DNA of 64,000 nt from Pseudomonadota bacterium. GTDB lineage: Bacteria > Pseudomonadota > Gammaproteobacteria > Burkholderiales > Burkholderiaceae_B. The stretch's first letter is position 1. The number at the start of each line of letters is the position of its first letter. The position numbers and the translations under genes were made by a program. Below, in pieces: positions 43,646 to 52,625 of the stretch. The stretch lies in assembly GCA_023387815.1 (NCBI GenBank), contig JAEWHK010000079.1, positions 1 to 64,000 on the forward strand, written 5' to 3'. Below the pieces are notes generated by a model. The model was not told where the DNA came from. It ran no database searches and saw only the letters and a program-made list of their open reading frames with translations.

Positions 43646-44282
43646 ATCCAGACAGCGCTCGGCACTTGATGGTCTCCGGTTCCCTCAAGAGCGAGACTCA
43701 AACGAGTCTGACCCGGGTAAAGTGAAGACCGGCGTATTTGAGGCAGGCAACGTAGCAGCGGTCAGGCTGGAGGAGATACCATTTGTCGCCCTGTCGAATC
43801 TGCGCGGAAATCCGGAGAACCCGGCATTTATGACGACTGTGAGTGGCGCACTGGGCTTCACACTGCCTGTTGAGCCCAATACCACGGCAGAAAACGAGCG
43901 TGCGTGTGCATTGTGGCTAGGGCCCGATGAATGGATGATCCGTTCAAAGGTCGTCAATGATATCGAATTGGCGCCAAGGCTGGACGCCGCAGTCCAGGGA
44001 ATTTTCTCGACAGTCACCGATCAGAGCTCCGGCCACAGCGTACTACAACTGACCGGCCCGCAATCAAATGATTTGCTGGCCAAAGGCTGCCCGCTGGATT
44101 TGCATCCACGCGTTTTCGCAGAAGGACAGTGCGCGCAAAGCCATTATTACATGGCCTCGTTTCTGCTCAGGCGACTGCCAGACCTGAGTGGCGACATAGT
44201 GCGCTGGGAAGTCATTGTGCGGCGCAGTTTTGCCGAGTACGCTGTGCGCATGCTTGTGGCAGACATGCGCGCGTATGAATGA
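43635..44282 (+). CDS. soxG: Sarcosine oxidase subunit gamma
   Basis: A 215-residue subunit with a GcvT-like fold (WLGPDEWMIRS, QSSGHSVLQLTGPQSNDLLAKGCPLDLHPRVF). The start at 43635 has GGAG nine bases upstream and overlaps the soxA stop by 11 bases; earlier in-frame starts lie inside soxA. It completes the soxBDAG operon. No glyA, purU or formate dehydrogenase gene follows, which often extend this operon elsewhere; the next gene is on the other strand. Confidence 0.93.
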   Translation: MLNESRQRSALDGLRFPQERDSNESDPGKVKTGVFEAGNVAAVRLEEIPFVALSNLRGNPENPAFMTTVSGALGFTLPVEPNTTAENERACALWLGPDEWMIRSKVVNDIELAPRLDAAVQGIFSTVTDQSSGHSVLQLTGPQSNDLLAKGCPLDLHPRVFAEGQCAQSHYYMASFLLRRLPDLSGDIVRWEVIVRRSFAEYAVRMLVADMRAYE

Positions 44283-44288
44283 AGTTCT

Positions 44289-45026
44289 TCAGGCGATGCC
44301 GCCGTTGGCCCTCAGCACCTGTCCGTTGACCCACCCACTGTCCGGGCCAGCCAGGAACGAAACCACATTTGCAATGTCTTCCGGTTGTCCGAGCCGCTCC
44401 AGAGGCGGCATTTTGGCAAATGCCGCGACCTGCTCGTCTGTCTTGCCTTCGAGGAACAGCTCGGTTTCGACCGGACCGGGTGCCACGGCATTGACGGTAA
44501 TATGCCGACCTCGCAGTTCTTTGGCAAAGACACGCGTAAATGATTCCACGGCCGATTTCGAACCGTTATAAATGGCGTAGCCCGGCATATTCAATGCCAG
44601 TGCCGTACTGGAAAGATTGATAATGCGCCCGCCTTCGGCCAGTTGTGTCGCCGCCAGTCTTAATGTATTGAATACACCGCGCACATTGATACCAAATGTC
44701 TGCTCGAAGAGCTCATCGCTGGTTTGCGCCAGCGGTGTCGTTTTCAATACACCGGCATTATTGACCAGGACGTCGATTCGCCCCAGTTCCTGTGTGACCT
44801 GCTCAAAGATACGTTGTACGTCTTCATCGCTGGAGACATCACCCTGGGCCAGGCAGACGGAAACACCCTGTTTTCTCAGTTCGTCAGCAAGAGCCTGCGC
44901 CTCGCTTTCGCTTTTGACGTAATTTATTGCTACTGCGAAGCCGTCCTGCGCCAGCCGACGGACAATAGCGGCGCCGATGCCACGTGAAGCGCCGGTAACC
45001 AACGCTGTTTTTACCTTGTCATTCAT
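44289..45026 (-). CDS. Short-chain dehydrogenase/reductase (3-oxoacyl-ACP-reductase-like)
   Basis: A 245-residue classical SDR. It has the NADP-binding motif TGASRGIGAAIV, NNAG, and the catalytic Ser (LSSTALALNMPGY) with YxxxK as YNGSK. The family start is MNDKVKTALVTGASRG at 45026, behind GGGAG; the frame extends upstream but without support. The substrate is unknown. It lies downstream of the GntR gene on the same strand (139-base gap) and ends 6 bases from soxG on the opposite strand. Confidence 0.9.
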   Translation of the reverse strand: MNDKVKTALVTGASRGIGAAIVRRLAQDGFAVAINYVKSESEAQALADELRKQGVSVCLAQGDVSSDEDVQRIFEQVTQELGRIDVLVNNAGVLKTTPLAQTSDELFEQTFGINVRGVFNTLRLAATQLAEGGRIINLSSTALALNMPGYAIYNGSKSAVESFTRVFAKELRGRHITVNAVAPGPVETELFLEGKTDEQVAAFAKMPPLERLGQPEDIANVVSFLAGPDSGWVNGQVLRANGGIA

Positions 45027-45165
45027 GTACTGCTCCCTTTGCTTTTCGGTCGGATCAGTCAGCCGCAGGAGCAGGCACGACAGACACAACGATTTGAAAT
45101 GACAAATGTACTATAAAATCCGGGCGGACCAGACCCTGCCGTGCACAAAGACTGATTCAAGCAGA

Positions 45166-45879
45166 CTACATGAAGTCTGACACGCTTTCCTTGGTATAGA
45201 ACTCAATATAATCCAGCAGTTTGTCCGATGCCTCGGCAGCCCTGTCTGCATCCTGTTCACTGATGGCCTGCGCTACATCGGCATGTAAACGAGCCATCGT
45301 ATCCAGGTCATTGGATTTCTGAAAATAAAAATACCAGAACCGACGCGATAAGCCGTGCATCAGCCGCATGGCACCCTCTGCAAATTCATTTCTGGCAGCC
45401 TTCAATGTCAGCTCGTTGAGCATTCTGTCGGCTTTCATGAACTGCTCCACATCTGCCGAGGCTTCCGACTCCTTGAAATCCCTGTGCAATTGTTCGAATG
45501 CTGTTCGCTCCGCAGGAGTGCTGCGCTTTGCAGCCATGCGACACACCAGACGCTCAACTTCCCTTCGCGTTTCCAGCAGTTTGAGCTGCTTGCGTATATT
45601 GATCTCGGGAATGAACAGTCCACGCTGCGGCAACACAATGATCAGGTGCTCGCGCGCCAGTCGCTGAATGGCTTCGCGTACGGGAGTACGTCCAATTTCT
45701 GTCATATCACACAACTGCTGCTCGGATACCGAGCGCCCTGGCTCCAGGACAAGCATCGTTATTGCCTCTTCCAGTTTCTGATAGGCAATATCGGTGAGTT
45801 TGAGTTTGGGCTGAAGCGAGACCGGCCCGGATCCGGACTCCTGTACGTTCTGCAGATTTGATGCGTTTTTTGAAGCCAT
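45166..45879 (-). CDS. GntR-family transcriptional regulator (FCD/FadR subfamily)
   Basis: A 237-residue regulator with an N-terminal winged helix (SEQQLCDMTEIGRTPVREAIQRLAREHLIIVLPQRGLFI, about 50-90) and a C-terminal helical FCD ligand-binding domain (ETRREVERLVCRMAA... EQDADRAAEASDKLLDY). FCD regulators usually respond to organic acids. It is divergent from the hydrolase-dehydrogenase-MFS set, and two palindromes lie between them, so it is the probable repressor of that set and perhaps of the SDR. Confidence 0.92.
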   Translation of the reverse strand: MASKNASNLQNVQESGSGPVSLQPKLKLTDIAYQKLEEAITMLVLEPGRSVSEQQLCDMTEIGRTPVREAIQRLAREHLIIVLPQRGLFIPEINIRKQLKLLETRREVERLVCRMAAKRSTPAERTAFEQLHRDFKESEASADVEQFMKADRMLNELTLKAARNEFAEGAMRLMHGLSRRFWYFYFQKSNDLDTMARLHADVAQAISEQDADRAAEASDKLLDYIEFYTKESVSDFM

Positions 45880-45957
45880 GGTGTCACGTTACTGTTAATG
45901 GTTTGGAAGACTTTACTTACTGTTATGCGTTCTGATTTTGCTTCGGACTATTGAGAA

Positions 45958-46007
45958 ATATCACGCTTGTGAGTATTATACAAGTGATATATTTGTTGCA
46001 TGCAACA
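45958..46007. promoter_or_regulatory. Two palindromes, candidate GntR/FCD operators
   Basis: First element: arms ATATCAC-g-CTTGT (45958-45970) and ACAAG-TGATAT (45980-45990), differing by one inserted base, with a 9-nt AT-rich centre. Second element: the perfect 14-bp palindrome TGTTGCATGCAACA (45994-46007), which ends 47 bases before the hydrolase start. Both lie between the divergent GntR gene and the hydrolase gene. Confidence 0.6.
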
Positions 46008-46054
46008 TCTTGCGCTGCTTTTAGTTCATCTCCAACTCATCTCAGAGTCCCTTT

Positions 46055-46762
46055 ATGGATACGTTAATTCACGGTACCGGACCGGTCAGGATCATTGCCA
46101 TACATGGCATACAAGGCACCAACCGCGTCTGGCTGCCATTGGCTTCCCGGCTGCAGAACAGTTGCACCTTTATTCTGCCCAATCTGCCTGGCAGAGGCAA
46201 ACTCAGGCCTGGTACCAAAAACGATATGACCCTGTCTGCATTCACAAACGTCATTGACGCTACAGTACACAAGTATATCAACGAAGGCGAGCCCTATTAC
46301 CTGGCTGGCTGGAGTATGGGCGTCAGTGTTGCACTCCGGTTTATCAGCACCACCCGCCAGACAAGGCCAGAAAAAGTCATGCTTCTGTCGGGCGTACCCG
46401 ATATCAGTCAGACTTCCTGGTTCACCGAAAGCACTGATACCGCATTGCTGGAGGAAATCCGTCAACGCGAGAGTCGACTGAAGTTGCAGGACGCAGCAGA
46501 TCACCATGCTGTCATGTGGACCTGGCAATCCATTGCACAAACATCCTTGCGAGAAGACTGTCGATCGCTGACGATGCCCAGTCTGATTATGACAGGTGAA
46601 AACGATACCGATTCCCCTCTGGCGCTGGTCTCGGAATTTCGTGATCTTCTTCCCGATTCTACGTTTCGCACGATTCCTGATGCGGGACATTCCATTCTGA
46701 CGGAAAACACAGACACCGTTTGCGCCGAATTTTCCCACTTTCTCAATCTGGAGACCGCATGA
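46055..46762 (+). CDS. Alpha/beta-fold hydrolase
   Basis: A 235-residue protein with an HG-type oxyanion segment (IAIHGIQGTNRVWLPL), nucleophile elbow AGWSMGVSVAL and C-terminal PDAGHSILTEN providing the catalytic His; an acidic residue is in TGENDTDSP. This is the BioH/lactonase-like size class. The substrate is unknown. It overlaps the iron alcohol dehydrogenase start by four bases (ATGA), so hydrolysis and oxidation are probably successive steps on one compound. Confidence 0.85.
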   Translation: MDTLIHGTGPVRIIAIHGIQGTNRVWLPLASRLQNSCTFILPNLPGRGKLRPGTKNDMTLSAFTNVIDATVHKYINEGEPYYLAGWSMGVSVALRFISTTRQTRPEKVMLLSGVPDISQTSWFTESTDTALLEEIRQRESRLKLQDAADHHAVMWTWQSIAQTSLREDCRSLTMPSLIMTGENDTDSPLALVSEFRDLLPDSTFRTIPDAGHSILTENTDTVCAEFSHFLNLETA

Positions 46763-48030
46763 GCTTTGAAGACCATCTGTTTTTTTGCGCCCCAAACCGC
46801 CTGATCATCAGGGAAGGGGCCAGGCACGATCTGGCGCCGCTACTGAAAAAACTGGGACACGGCACCGGTGTACTGGTTACCGACAAATTCTTCACACTAC
46901 ATACGCCGTGGGTAACAGAGTATGTCAGCGCGGCGGAAAATTGCGGCATGACCACGTATGTATACAGTGGCGGCGAACCTGACCCTTCTACCACTTTGTG
47001 TGACCGCGCTACGCAGGAAATACTGGATGCCGTGGGTGACCGTAATATCGACCATGTGATAGCCCTGGGCGGGGGCAGCAATATGGATCTGGCCAAGGCA
47101 CTTACGCTGACCCTCCGCAGCAAAAAACCCGTGGCCCAATACATGGATGGAATCGGCAACGACGCACCTTTGCCATTTATTGCCGTGCCCACCACATCTG
47201 GAACCGCCTCAGAAATCACGCCAGGCGCAATTCTGCTGGATCCCGGCAATGCCACCAAAATAGCCCTGATGGACAATCGTCTGCGCCCTTTTATTGCACT
47301 TGTGGATCCGGAACTGACTTACACCTGTCCGCCACGCGTCACGGCCGACGCGGGTATCGATGCCTTGATTCACGCAGTCGAATCGTATGTCACCATGGAC
47401 TCCAATGTTTTCGAACGCAATAATAATCCGGATCCCGGCTATAGCGGACGAACCTATCTCTCGCGAATTTTTGCCCGTGAAGCCATTACTCTGTGTGCAC
47501 GGTATCTCAGAGCGGTCTATCTTGACGGCTCTGATACCGAGGCGCGCAAGGGCATGAGTCACGCCAGTGTACTTGCCGGCCTTTCATACGGAAGCGCAGG
47601 ATTGAATGCCGTTCATGGCATTGCCTACAGTATTGCAGGCATCACGCACAAAACACATGGCAGTACCAACGCAGTCATCTTCCCCTACGTGCTCTATGAA
47701 CTTCGGCACAGCCGAACGCAGGATCTGCAGGAAATCGCAAGCATCTTTGGTATCACCGGGCCTGCCGAGGAAGCCATATTGAATCTGGTGCAGGAACTCA
47801 GGCGTCTGGTCAGCGATCTGGGTATTCCCAATAACCTGAAAGAGTTTGGCATCAAAGAAAGTCAGCTTCCCCAGCTTTTTGACGACGCCATGGCAGTCAC
47901 GCGATTGCGCAACGCCTTTCCTGTTCCGGACTGCGCAGCATCGTATCGACGGATTATTGCCAACGCCTGGGCCGGAGCGTTTGCCGATGACGACACAACG
48001 CAGTCGCTGCCCGAATTTGCTCATTCATAA
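46759..48030 (+). CDS. Iron-containing alcohol dehydrogenase
   Basis: A 423-residue group III dehydrogenase. The NAD-binding GGGSNMDLAKA motif and PTTSGTASEITPGA are present. The metal ligands appear as DALIH (Asp-x3-His), then His in NAVHGIAYSIAG and a second His 14 residues later, the normal spacing. It could act on primary alcohols, diols or hydroxy acids; maleylacetate reductases are related but usually shorter. The start overlaps the hydrolase stop (ATGA). A strong hairpin follows the stop, ending this two-gene transcript. Confidence 0.9.
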   Translation: MSFEDHLFFCAPNRLIIREGARHDLAPLLKKLGHGTGVLVTDKFFTLHTPWVTEYVSAAENCGMTTYVYSGGEPDPSTTLCDRATQEILDAVGDRNIDHVIALGGGSNMDLAKALTLTLRSKKPVAQYMDGIGNDAPLPFIAVPTTSGTASEITPGAILLDPGNATKIALMDNRLRPFIALVDPELTYTCPPRVTADAGIDALIHAVESYVTMDSNVFERNNNPDPGYSGRTYLSRIFAREAITLCARYLRAVYLDGSDTEARKGMSHASVLAGLSYGSAGLNAVHGIAYSIAGITHKTHGSTNAVIFPYVLYELRHSRTQDLQEIASIFGITGPAEEAILNLVQELRRLVSDLGIPNNLKEFGIKESQLPQLFDDAMAVTRLRNAFPVPDCAASYRRIIANAWAGAFADDDTTQSLPEFAHS

Positions 48031-48061
48031 TCACTGAATAATAGATCGCTACACCGTAATT

Positions 48062-48103
48062 CCGGCCGCTCTCTTTCTAAGGAAAGCGGCCGGTTCCCTC
48101 CTT
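48062..48103 (+). terminator. Hairpin terminator after the iron alcohol dehydrogenase gene
   Basis: CCGGCCGCT (48062-48070) and AGCGGCCGG (48085-48093) form a perfect 9-bp GC-rich stem, followed by a pyrimidine run TTCCCTCCTTT. It begins 31 bases past the stop. Confidence 0.65.
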
Positions 48104-48206
48104 TGCGTGTCACTTTCAAATTATCACAAACTCGATATATTTCTATTGCATTTCAGTAATATATCAGTTAAATTCAAAGAAAAATACACTCACAAGGAGA
48201 CTGGCA

Positions 48207-49580
48207 ATGGCATCTATACCAATTACGCCATCGGACATTTCAGGTCGTATGGAAAGGCTACCGATGACGAGTTATCAAACCAAGCTGTTCTGTATTATCG
48301 CAACGGCCTGGTTCTTCGACTCCATGGATCTTGGCGTCATGACTTTCATTCTCGGGTCGATCAAGACGGAGTTTGGACTGAGCGTTGCACAGACAGGTAT
48401 CGTCGCCAGTGCAAGCTTTCTGGGCATGCTTATTGGTGCTGCCGTCGCCGGTATTCTGGCCGATAAGTTCGGGCGCAAGCCGGTGTTTCAGATAAGTATG
48501 GTCTTCTGGGGCGTTGGCAGCCTTTGCTGTGGCCTGTCCACAGACGTCAACATGCTGATTGCCAGCCGGGTTCTGCTGGGTTTTGGCATGGGTATGGAAT
48601 TTCCTGTCGGATTATCCATTGTGTCTGAAATTGTTCCCTCCAATCGTCGTGGTCGATATCTCGCGATTCTGGAAGGCTTCTGGCCCATTGGATTTATCTG
48701 TTCCGGCATTCTGAGTTACTTGTTGCTCGATACCATCGGCTGGCGTGGCATCTTTTTCGTACTCGCCATCCCTGCCGTGTTTGTGTTCTATATCCGCAGA
48801 CATGTACCGGAATCGCCCCGCTGGCTGTGTGATTCAGGACAAAAAGAAAAAGCCGACAGTGTGATGACGCATATGGAAGATCATGTACGCAAGACACTGA
48901 ATAATAAAGAGTTGCCGCCAGTTGTTGCAATACCCAATCGCGAAACCCAGAAAAACACGGGCAGCAGTTTTTCAGAACTGTGGAAAGGTGAATACGGCCG
49001 GCGCACGCTGATGCTGTGGGTGCTCTGGTTCTTTGCGCTGATGGGCTATTACGGCCTGACCAGTTGGCTCGGTGCTTTGCTTCAACAGGCTGGCTACGAA
49101 GTGACCAAATCGGTTCTTTATACCGTCACCATATCCCTGGCCGGCATACCGGGTTTCATTTTTGCCTCGTGGATCATCGAAAAAATCGGTCGGAAACCAA
49201 CCTGTGTGATCCTGCTGCTGGGCAGCGCCGTTTCCGTGTATATCTACGGACATGTGGCAAGCGTCAAAGGTGAACTTCACTACCTGATGATGTCGGGCAT
49301 GTTCATGCAGTTCTGCCTGTTCGGCATGTGGTCAATCCTGTATGCCTATACGCCTGAGCTGTATCCCACCCGGATTCGTGCCACCGGAGCCGGTCTTGCG
49401 TCCTCCATCGGACGCCTGGGTTCATTTGTCGGTCCCTTTGCCGTTGGGTTTCTGCTGCCGATTACCGGACAGGTAGGCGTATTCACCCTAGGCGCCGTTT
49501 CATTTGTGATCGCGGCAGGCGTCGTTGTTGTCCTGGGTGTGGAAACGCGGGGCAAGGTACTTGAAGAAGTATCAGGTTGA
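48207..49580 (+). CDS. MFS transporter (sugar/aromatic-acid porter type)
   Basis: A 457-residue transporter with 12 expected helices. It has ATAWFFDSMDLGVMTFILGSI in helix 1, the loop motif DKFGRKPVF between helices 2 and 3, PESPRWL after helix 6 and IEKIGRKP in the second half. This is the SP/AAHS organisation used for aromatic acids, niacin or organic acids. It follows AAGGAGACTGGCA. It lies downstream of a terminator, so probably has its own promoter, with the hydroxylase gene 53 bases after it. Confidence 0.9.
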   Translation: MASIPITPSDISGRMERLPMTSYQTKLFCIIATAWFFDSMDLGVMTFILGSIKTEFGLSVAQTGIVASASFLGMLIGAAVAGILADKFGRKPVFQISMVFWGVGSLCCGLSTDVNMLIASRVLLGFGMGMEFPVGLSIVSEIVPSNRRGRYLAILEGFWPIGFICSGILSYLLLDTIGWRGIFFVLAIPAVFVFYIRRHVPESPRWLCDSGQKEKADSVMTHMEDHVRKTLNNKELPPVVAIPNRETQKNTGSSFSELWKGEYGRRTLMLWVLWFFALMGYYGLTSWLGALLQQAGYEVTKSVLYTVTISLAGIPGFIFASWIIEKIGRKPTCVILLLGSAVSVYIYGHVASVKGELHYLMMSGMFMQFCLFGMWSILYAYTPELYPTRIRATGAGLASSIGRLGSFVGPFAVGFLLPITGQVGVFTLGAVSFVIAAGVVVVLGVETRGKVLEEVSG

Positions 49581-49633
49581 ATGACGAACGACGGGTTTCA
49601 GACTAAGTAAAAATGTTAGAGGAGTAAATAATC

Positions 49634-50452
49634 ATGATGACCGAAAGACAACGCAAATTTCGAGAACAATACAAAAGTGATATCAGTCCGCTATACAACG
49701 GACTGGTCCACATAGGTGTGATGTACGCTGTTGGTATTGCAGCTGTCATTTACTGCCTGTCTAACCTGACGACGGCAACCTGGGAATTCCTGCTCATTAT
49801 CCCGGTTTTCCTGGCTGGCAATTTCGTGGAATGGGCAATGCATACCTACGTCATGCACAAGCGCATCAATGTGTTTGCCCTGCGCGCGATTTATGAGCGG
49901 CACACCCGCCAGCATCATCAGTATTTCACCGACAACGATATCACGATCGACACCAGCAAAGAGTTCAGGATTGTATTCTTCCCCTGGCGTGTGTTGCTGA
50001 CGCTTGGCGTCGGTGGCCTGGTGCTGGGTTATCTTGCTTCTGTGATCATCAATCCCAATGCCGGATACGTTGTTTTCCTGACCATGGTATTGCAGTATCT
50101 GATTTACGAAACCTTCCACTACTGCTGCCATGTGCACGACAACTGGTTCGTCAGAAACGTGCCGTTCATCAATACCATTCGTCGCCATCACACCGCCCAT
50201 CACAATATGGGGCTGATGATGCACTACAACATGAACCTGACATTCCCTATCGCAGACTGGTTCATGAAAACAAGCGACCTGGACCGCGGCCTGATCGGCC
50301 ATCTTTTCAATGGCTACAGCGAAAAGCACATCAAGGAAGAACTCAAACCGATTATTAAAAAATATCGGAATGACGACGCAGAGGTAACGCTGGACGGCCC
50401 GCAACTGACGTCTGATGAGCAGAACGTCCTGAACCGGGCAATGGCGCGATAA
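49634..50452 (+). CDS. Fatty-acid hydroxylase/sterol desaturase-family membrane di-iron enzyme
   Basis: A 272-residue membrane protein with two hydrophobic segment pairs. Its histidine clusters fit the di-iron hydroxylase family: HTYVMH, RHTRQHHQY, HYCCHVHDN and RRHHTAHHN. Family members hydroxylate lipids, sterols, carotenoids or short alkyl compounds using O2. The substrate is unknown. Its place after an uptake transporter and near a hydrolase and an alcohol dehydrogenase suggests a catabolic or lipid-modifying oxidation. It follows a GAGGAG site; the ATG one codon later is equally possible. Confidence 0.88.
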   Translation: MMTERQRKFREQYKSDISPLYNGLVHIGVMYAVGIAAVIYCLSNLTTATWEFLLIIPVFLAGNFVEWAMHTYVMHKRINVFALRAIYERHTRQHHQYFTDNDITIDTSKEFRIVFFPWRVLLTLGVGGLVLGYLASVIINPNAGYVVFLTMVLQYLIYETFHYCCHVHDNWFVRNVPFINTIRRHHTAHHNMGLMMHYNMNLTFPIADWFMKTSDLDRGLIGHLFNGYSEKHIKEELKPIIKKYRNDDAEVTLDGPQLTSDEQNVLNRAMAR

Positions 50453-50467
50453 GCTGCAAATGTCAGA

Positions 50468-50514
50468 ATTCTGCCTGAGCCGATGGAGAATAATGAGAAA
50501 CGACCAGGCAGAAT
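50468..50514. other. Inverted repeat between convergent genes
   Basis: ATTCTGCCTG (50468-50477) and CAGGCAGAAT (50505-50514) are perfect 10-bp arms around a 27-nt loop, between the hydroxylase stop and the XRE regulator stop. There is no clear T-run; it may help termination. Confidence 0.4.
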
Positions 50515-50544
50515 CAATACTTTGATGCTGCCACTTCCTTCAAA

Positions 50545-51093
50545 TTAATAGGAAGGTGGCGTAACCGCGCTAATGATAATCGCTTTGGTGCTGCCCACAT
50601 TTCGAAATATATGTGGCTCATTGCTGTCGAAATAGTATCCATCACCAGGAGACAACACCTGAGTGTGTTCACCCACCGTAATTTCAACTTCTCCCTGAAT
50701 AATCACGCCAGCTTCCTGGGCGTCATGCGACAACGCTGCACCTGAATCTGTGCCAACCTCGTAAACCTCGTACAACATAAGAATCGATCTGTTTGGATGA
50801 TTGACACCTATCATTTGATACGAGAGCTTGTTCTGATCGCCAATTTCTACAAATTCCTCATGTTTGTAAAATGGAGAAACGGGTTTTGCCGTGTGTTTTG
50901 AAGTAAAAAAACTATCCAGAGTAGTTCCCAGTGAATCCAGAATAGCTGCGAGAGTATCAATAGATGGGCTGGTCTTATCACGCTCTATGAGAGAAATGGT
51001 TGCATGGGCAATGCCAGATCGTTGCGCAAGATCGCGCACACTAAGTCTTCTTCTTAACCGCAATTGCTTAATGTGTGCACCTATCTTTGGCAT
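50545..51093 (-). CDS. XRE-family regulator with cupin domain
   Basis: A 182-residue regulator. The N-terminal helix-turn-helix (about 5-60, LRRRLSVRDLAQRSGIAHATISLIERDKTSPSID) is followed by a cupin sensor (about 110-178, GVIIQGEVEITVGEHTQVLSPGDGYYFDSNEPH). PuuR-type members sense amines, amino acids or carboxylates. It is the last gene of the leftward AT-rich group, 23 bases after the M81 gene stop. It probably regulates the group through the palindrome near 54.96 kb; that link is inference. Confidence 0.9.
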   Translation of the reverse strand: MPKIGAHIKQLRLRRRLSVRDLAQRSGIAHATISLIERDKTSPSIDTLAAILDSLGTTLDSFFTSKHTAKPVSPFYKHEEFVEIGDQNKLSYQMIGVNHPNRSILMLYEVYEVGTDSGAALSHDAQEAGVIIQGEVEITVGEHTQVLSPGDGYYFDSNEPHIFRNVGSTKAIIISAVTPPSY

Positions 51094-51116
51094 AGTTTAT
51101 TAACTTGAGAATAATT

Positions 51117-52607
51117 TCATTGCAGCAGAATTACATCTGAAAACGGACGCTCAATCGAGTCCAATGGATAAATCGGTCGACACTTTTCAAACGGCAATAC
51201 TTCAGGATGAAATCCTGATAGTCCTGGCGTTTCAGCGATCGCGCACAGGCCATAATCTTGAAATGCCATCTTAAAATGGTAGCCCGACTTTACGATAATT
51301 ATATCTGTATTATCCAGCGAAATTCCCGCGTCCAGAAAGCAGCCCGGATCCTGCGACATAACGGCGTCATGAGTGACTAATAAAGTGTACCGTTCATTCT
51401 CGATAACGGCATACGGTCCGATTCTAAGTAATGCCCCCTTCATAAACGTACCTCTATTGCGAAATACACCTTCACCTATTCGTCGGATCGTACCTGAAAC
51501 GACCATATGTTCCAAAGTGTCTGTCCATTTCGCTCCTACCGGTATCGAAACTTCGGCACCCTCACCTGCCTTCACACAAGAAGCCAATGCATATTGATCA
51601 GTCACAATTGCCGTGATATGAGAGTCAGTGCGTACTAAGCACTCATTCAGAACATATACGGAATCTCCTGGCGCGCCAGCCAGTACCCGATCTCCGAAGT
51701 CACCAATGATCAACCGAGCTGATTTCCCGTGATTTTCATTAAGTAAATCGGTGACCGTTGGCAGTTGATGCACAAACTCTTCTCTCATACGCCAAAATTC
51801 GGAGGCAACTTGGACGACTAAATCTCGAGCCGCCTCCACACCATGACTAGTTTTTGCATAGACGAGAATCGCCTGACCAATCTCTTCACCATCGATGAAA
51901 GGATTGACATTAAAGATCGAGTAATCCAGCAGATCGGGATGACAGGTCACGGCCTGTCGCATTGTTCCATGTAGCTCGGATAGTGGTCCAACTTTCGTTT
52001 CGTCATTCCCACTTAGCAACATAGGAAGAGACAGAAATAGTCCCTTAGGGGTCATCTCACCCGTTAATATGCCATTCAATACCTGCGCAACTCTCGTCCC
52101 AGTCTCCACTGCATCTGAGTGAGGATTTGTTTTATATGCAGTTCCATAATCAAGTAGAGAAAAGACTTTTCGCGTCGCATGCGCATGTAGATCAAATCCT
52201 GCCACTATTGGCATTTCAGATCCGGTGATTTCACGAATTGCCAGCAAAATATCTTCTTCTACACTATCAAGGGACTCGGACTGCGTGCATCCATGTAAGT
52301 CCAATGCGATCGCATCGTAATTCAGCGATCGCACCGTCTCCAGAACAGCTTGTCTTAAATTGGCGTACGCATCATCCTTCAATTTTCCACCACAACTCGC
52401 GCGAGCTGCTAGTCCACCTATGGCAATATTCCCTTGACCAACTAGTTCGCGAATGATACCGCCTAATACCGAATCAGCTTCCGCATTCTTAATCAGAACC
52501 TCTTCACCCTCCTCTACCTCGAAAGCATTTAATGGGGTTAACATCGGTGAAAACCCATGGGTTTCCTGAAATAGCTGGATCACAAGAATTCGTCGAGCCA
52601 TTGACAT
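51117..52607 (-). CDS. M81-family metallohydrolase (MlrC-like)
   Basis: A 496-residue protein of the MlrC family (DUF1485 plus MlrC C-terminal domain). It opens RRILVIQLFQETHGFSPMLTPL and carries the likely metal-binding GFDLHAHATRKVF and an LDLHGCTQSES motif. MlrC itself cleaves linearised microcystin fragments, but most family members act on unknown amides or peptides. The start at 52607 has AGGA eight bases upstream. Base composition is visibly AT-richer than neighbours. It is followed by the XRE-cupin gene and preceded by a Bug receptor and a HisD-like gene, so a small imported amide or amino-acid-like compound is a reasonable guess. Confidence 0.85.
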   Translation of the reverse strand: MSMARRILVIQLFQETHGFSPMLTPLNAFEVEEGEEVLIKNAEADSVLGGIIRELVGQGNIAIGGLAARASCGGKLKDDAYANLRQAVLETVRSLNYDAIALDLHGCTQSESLDSVEEDILLAIREITGSEMPIVAGFDLHAHATRKVFSLLDYGTAYKTNPHSDAVETGTRVAQVLNGILTGEMTPKGLFLSLPMLLSGNDETKVGPLSELHGTMRQAVTCHPDLLDYSIFNVNPFIDGEEIGQAILVYAKTSHGVEAARDLVVQVASEFWRMREEFVHQLPTVTDLLNENHGKSARLIIGDFGDRVLAGAPGDSVYVLNECLVRTDSHITAIVTDQYALASCVKAGEGAEVSIPVGAKWTDTLEHMVVSGTIRRIGEGVFRNRGTFMKGALLRIGPYAVIENERYTLLVTHDAVMSQDPGCFLDAGISLDNTDIIIVKSGYHFKMAFQDYGLCAIAETPGLSGFHPEVLPFEKCRPIYPLDSIERPFSDVILLQ

Positions 52608-52625
52608 GATCAATCCTGGCAAATA

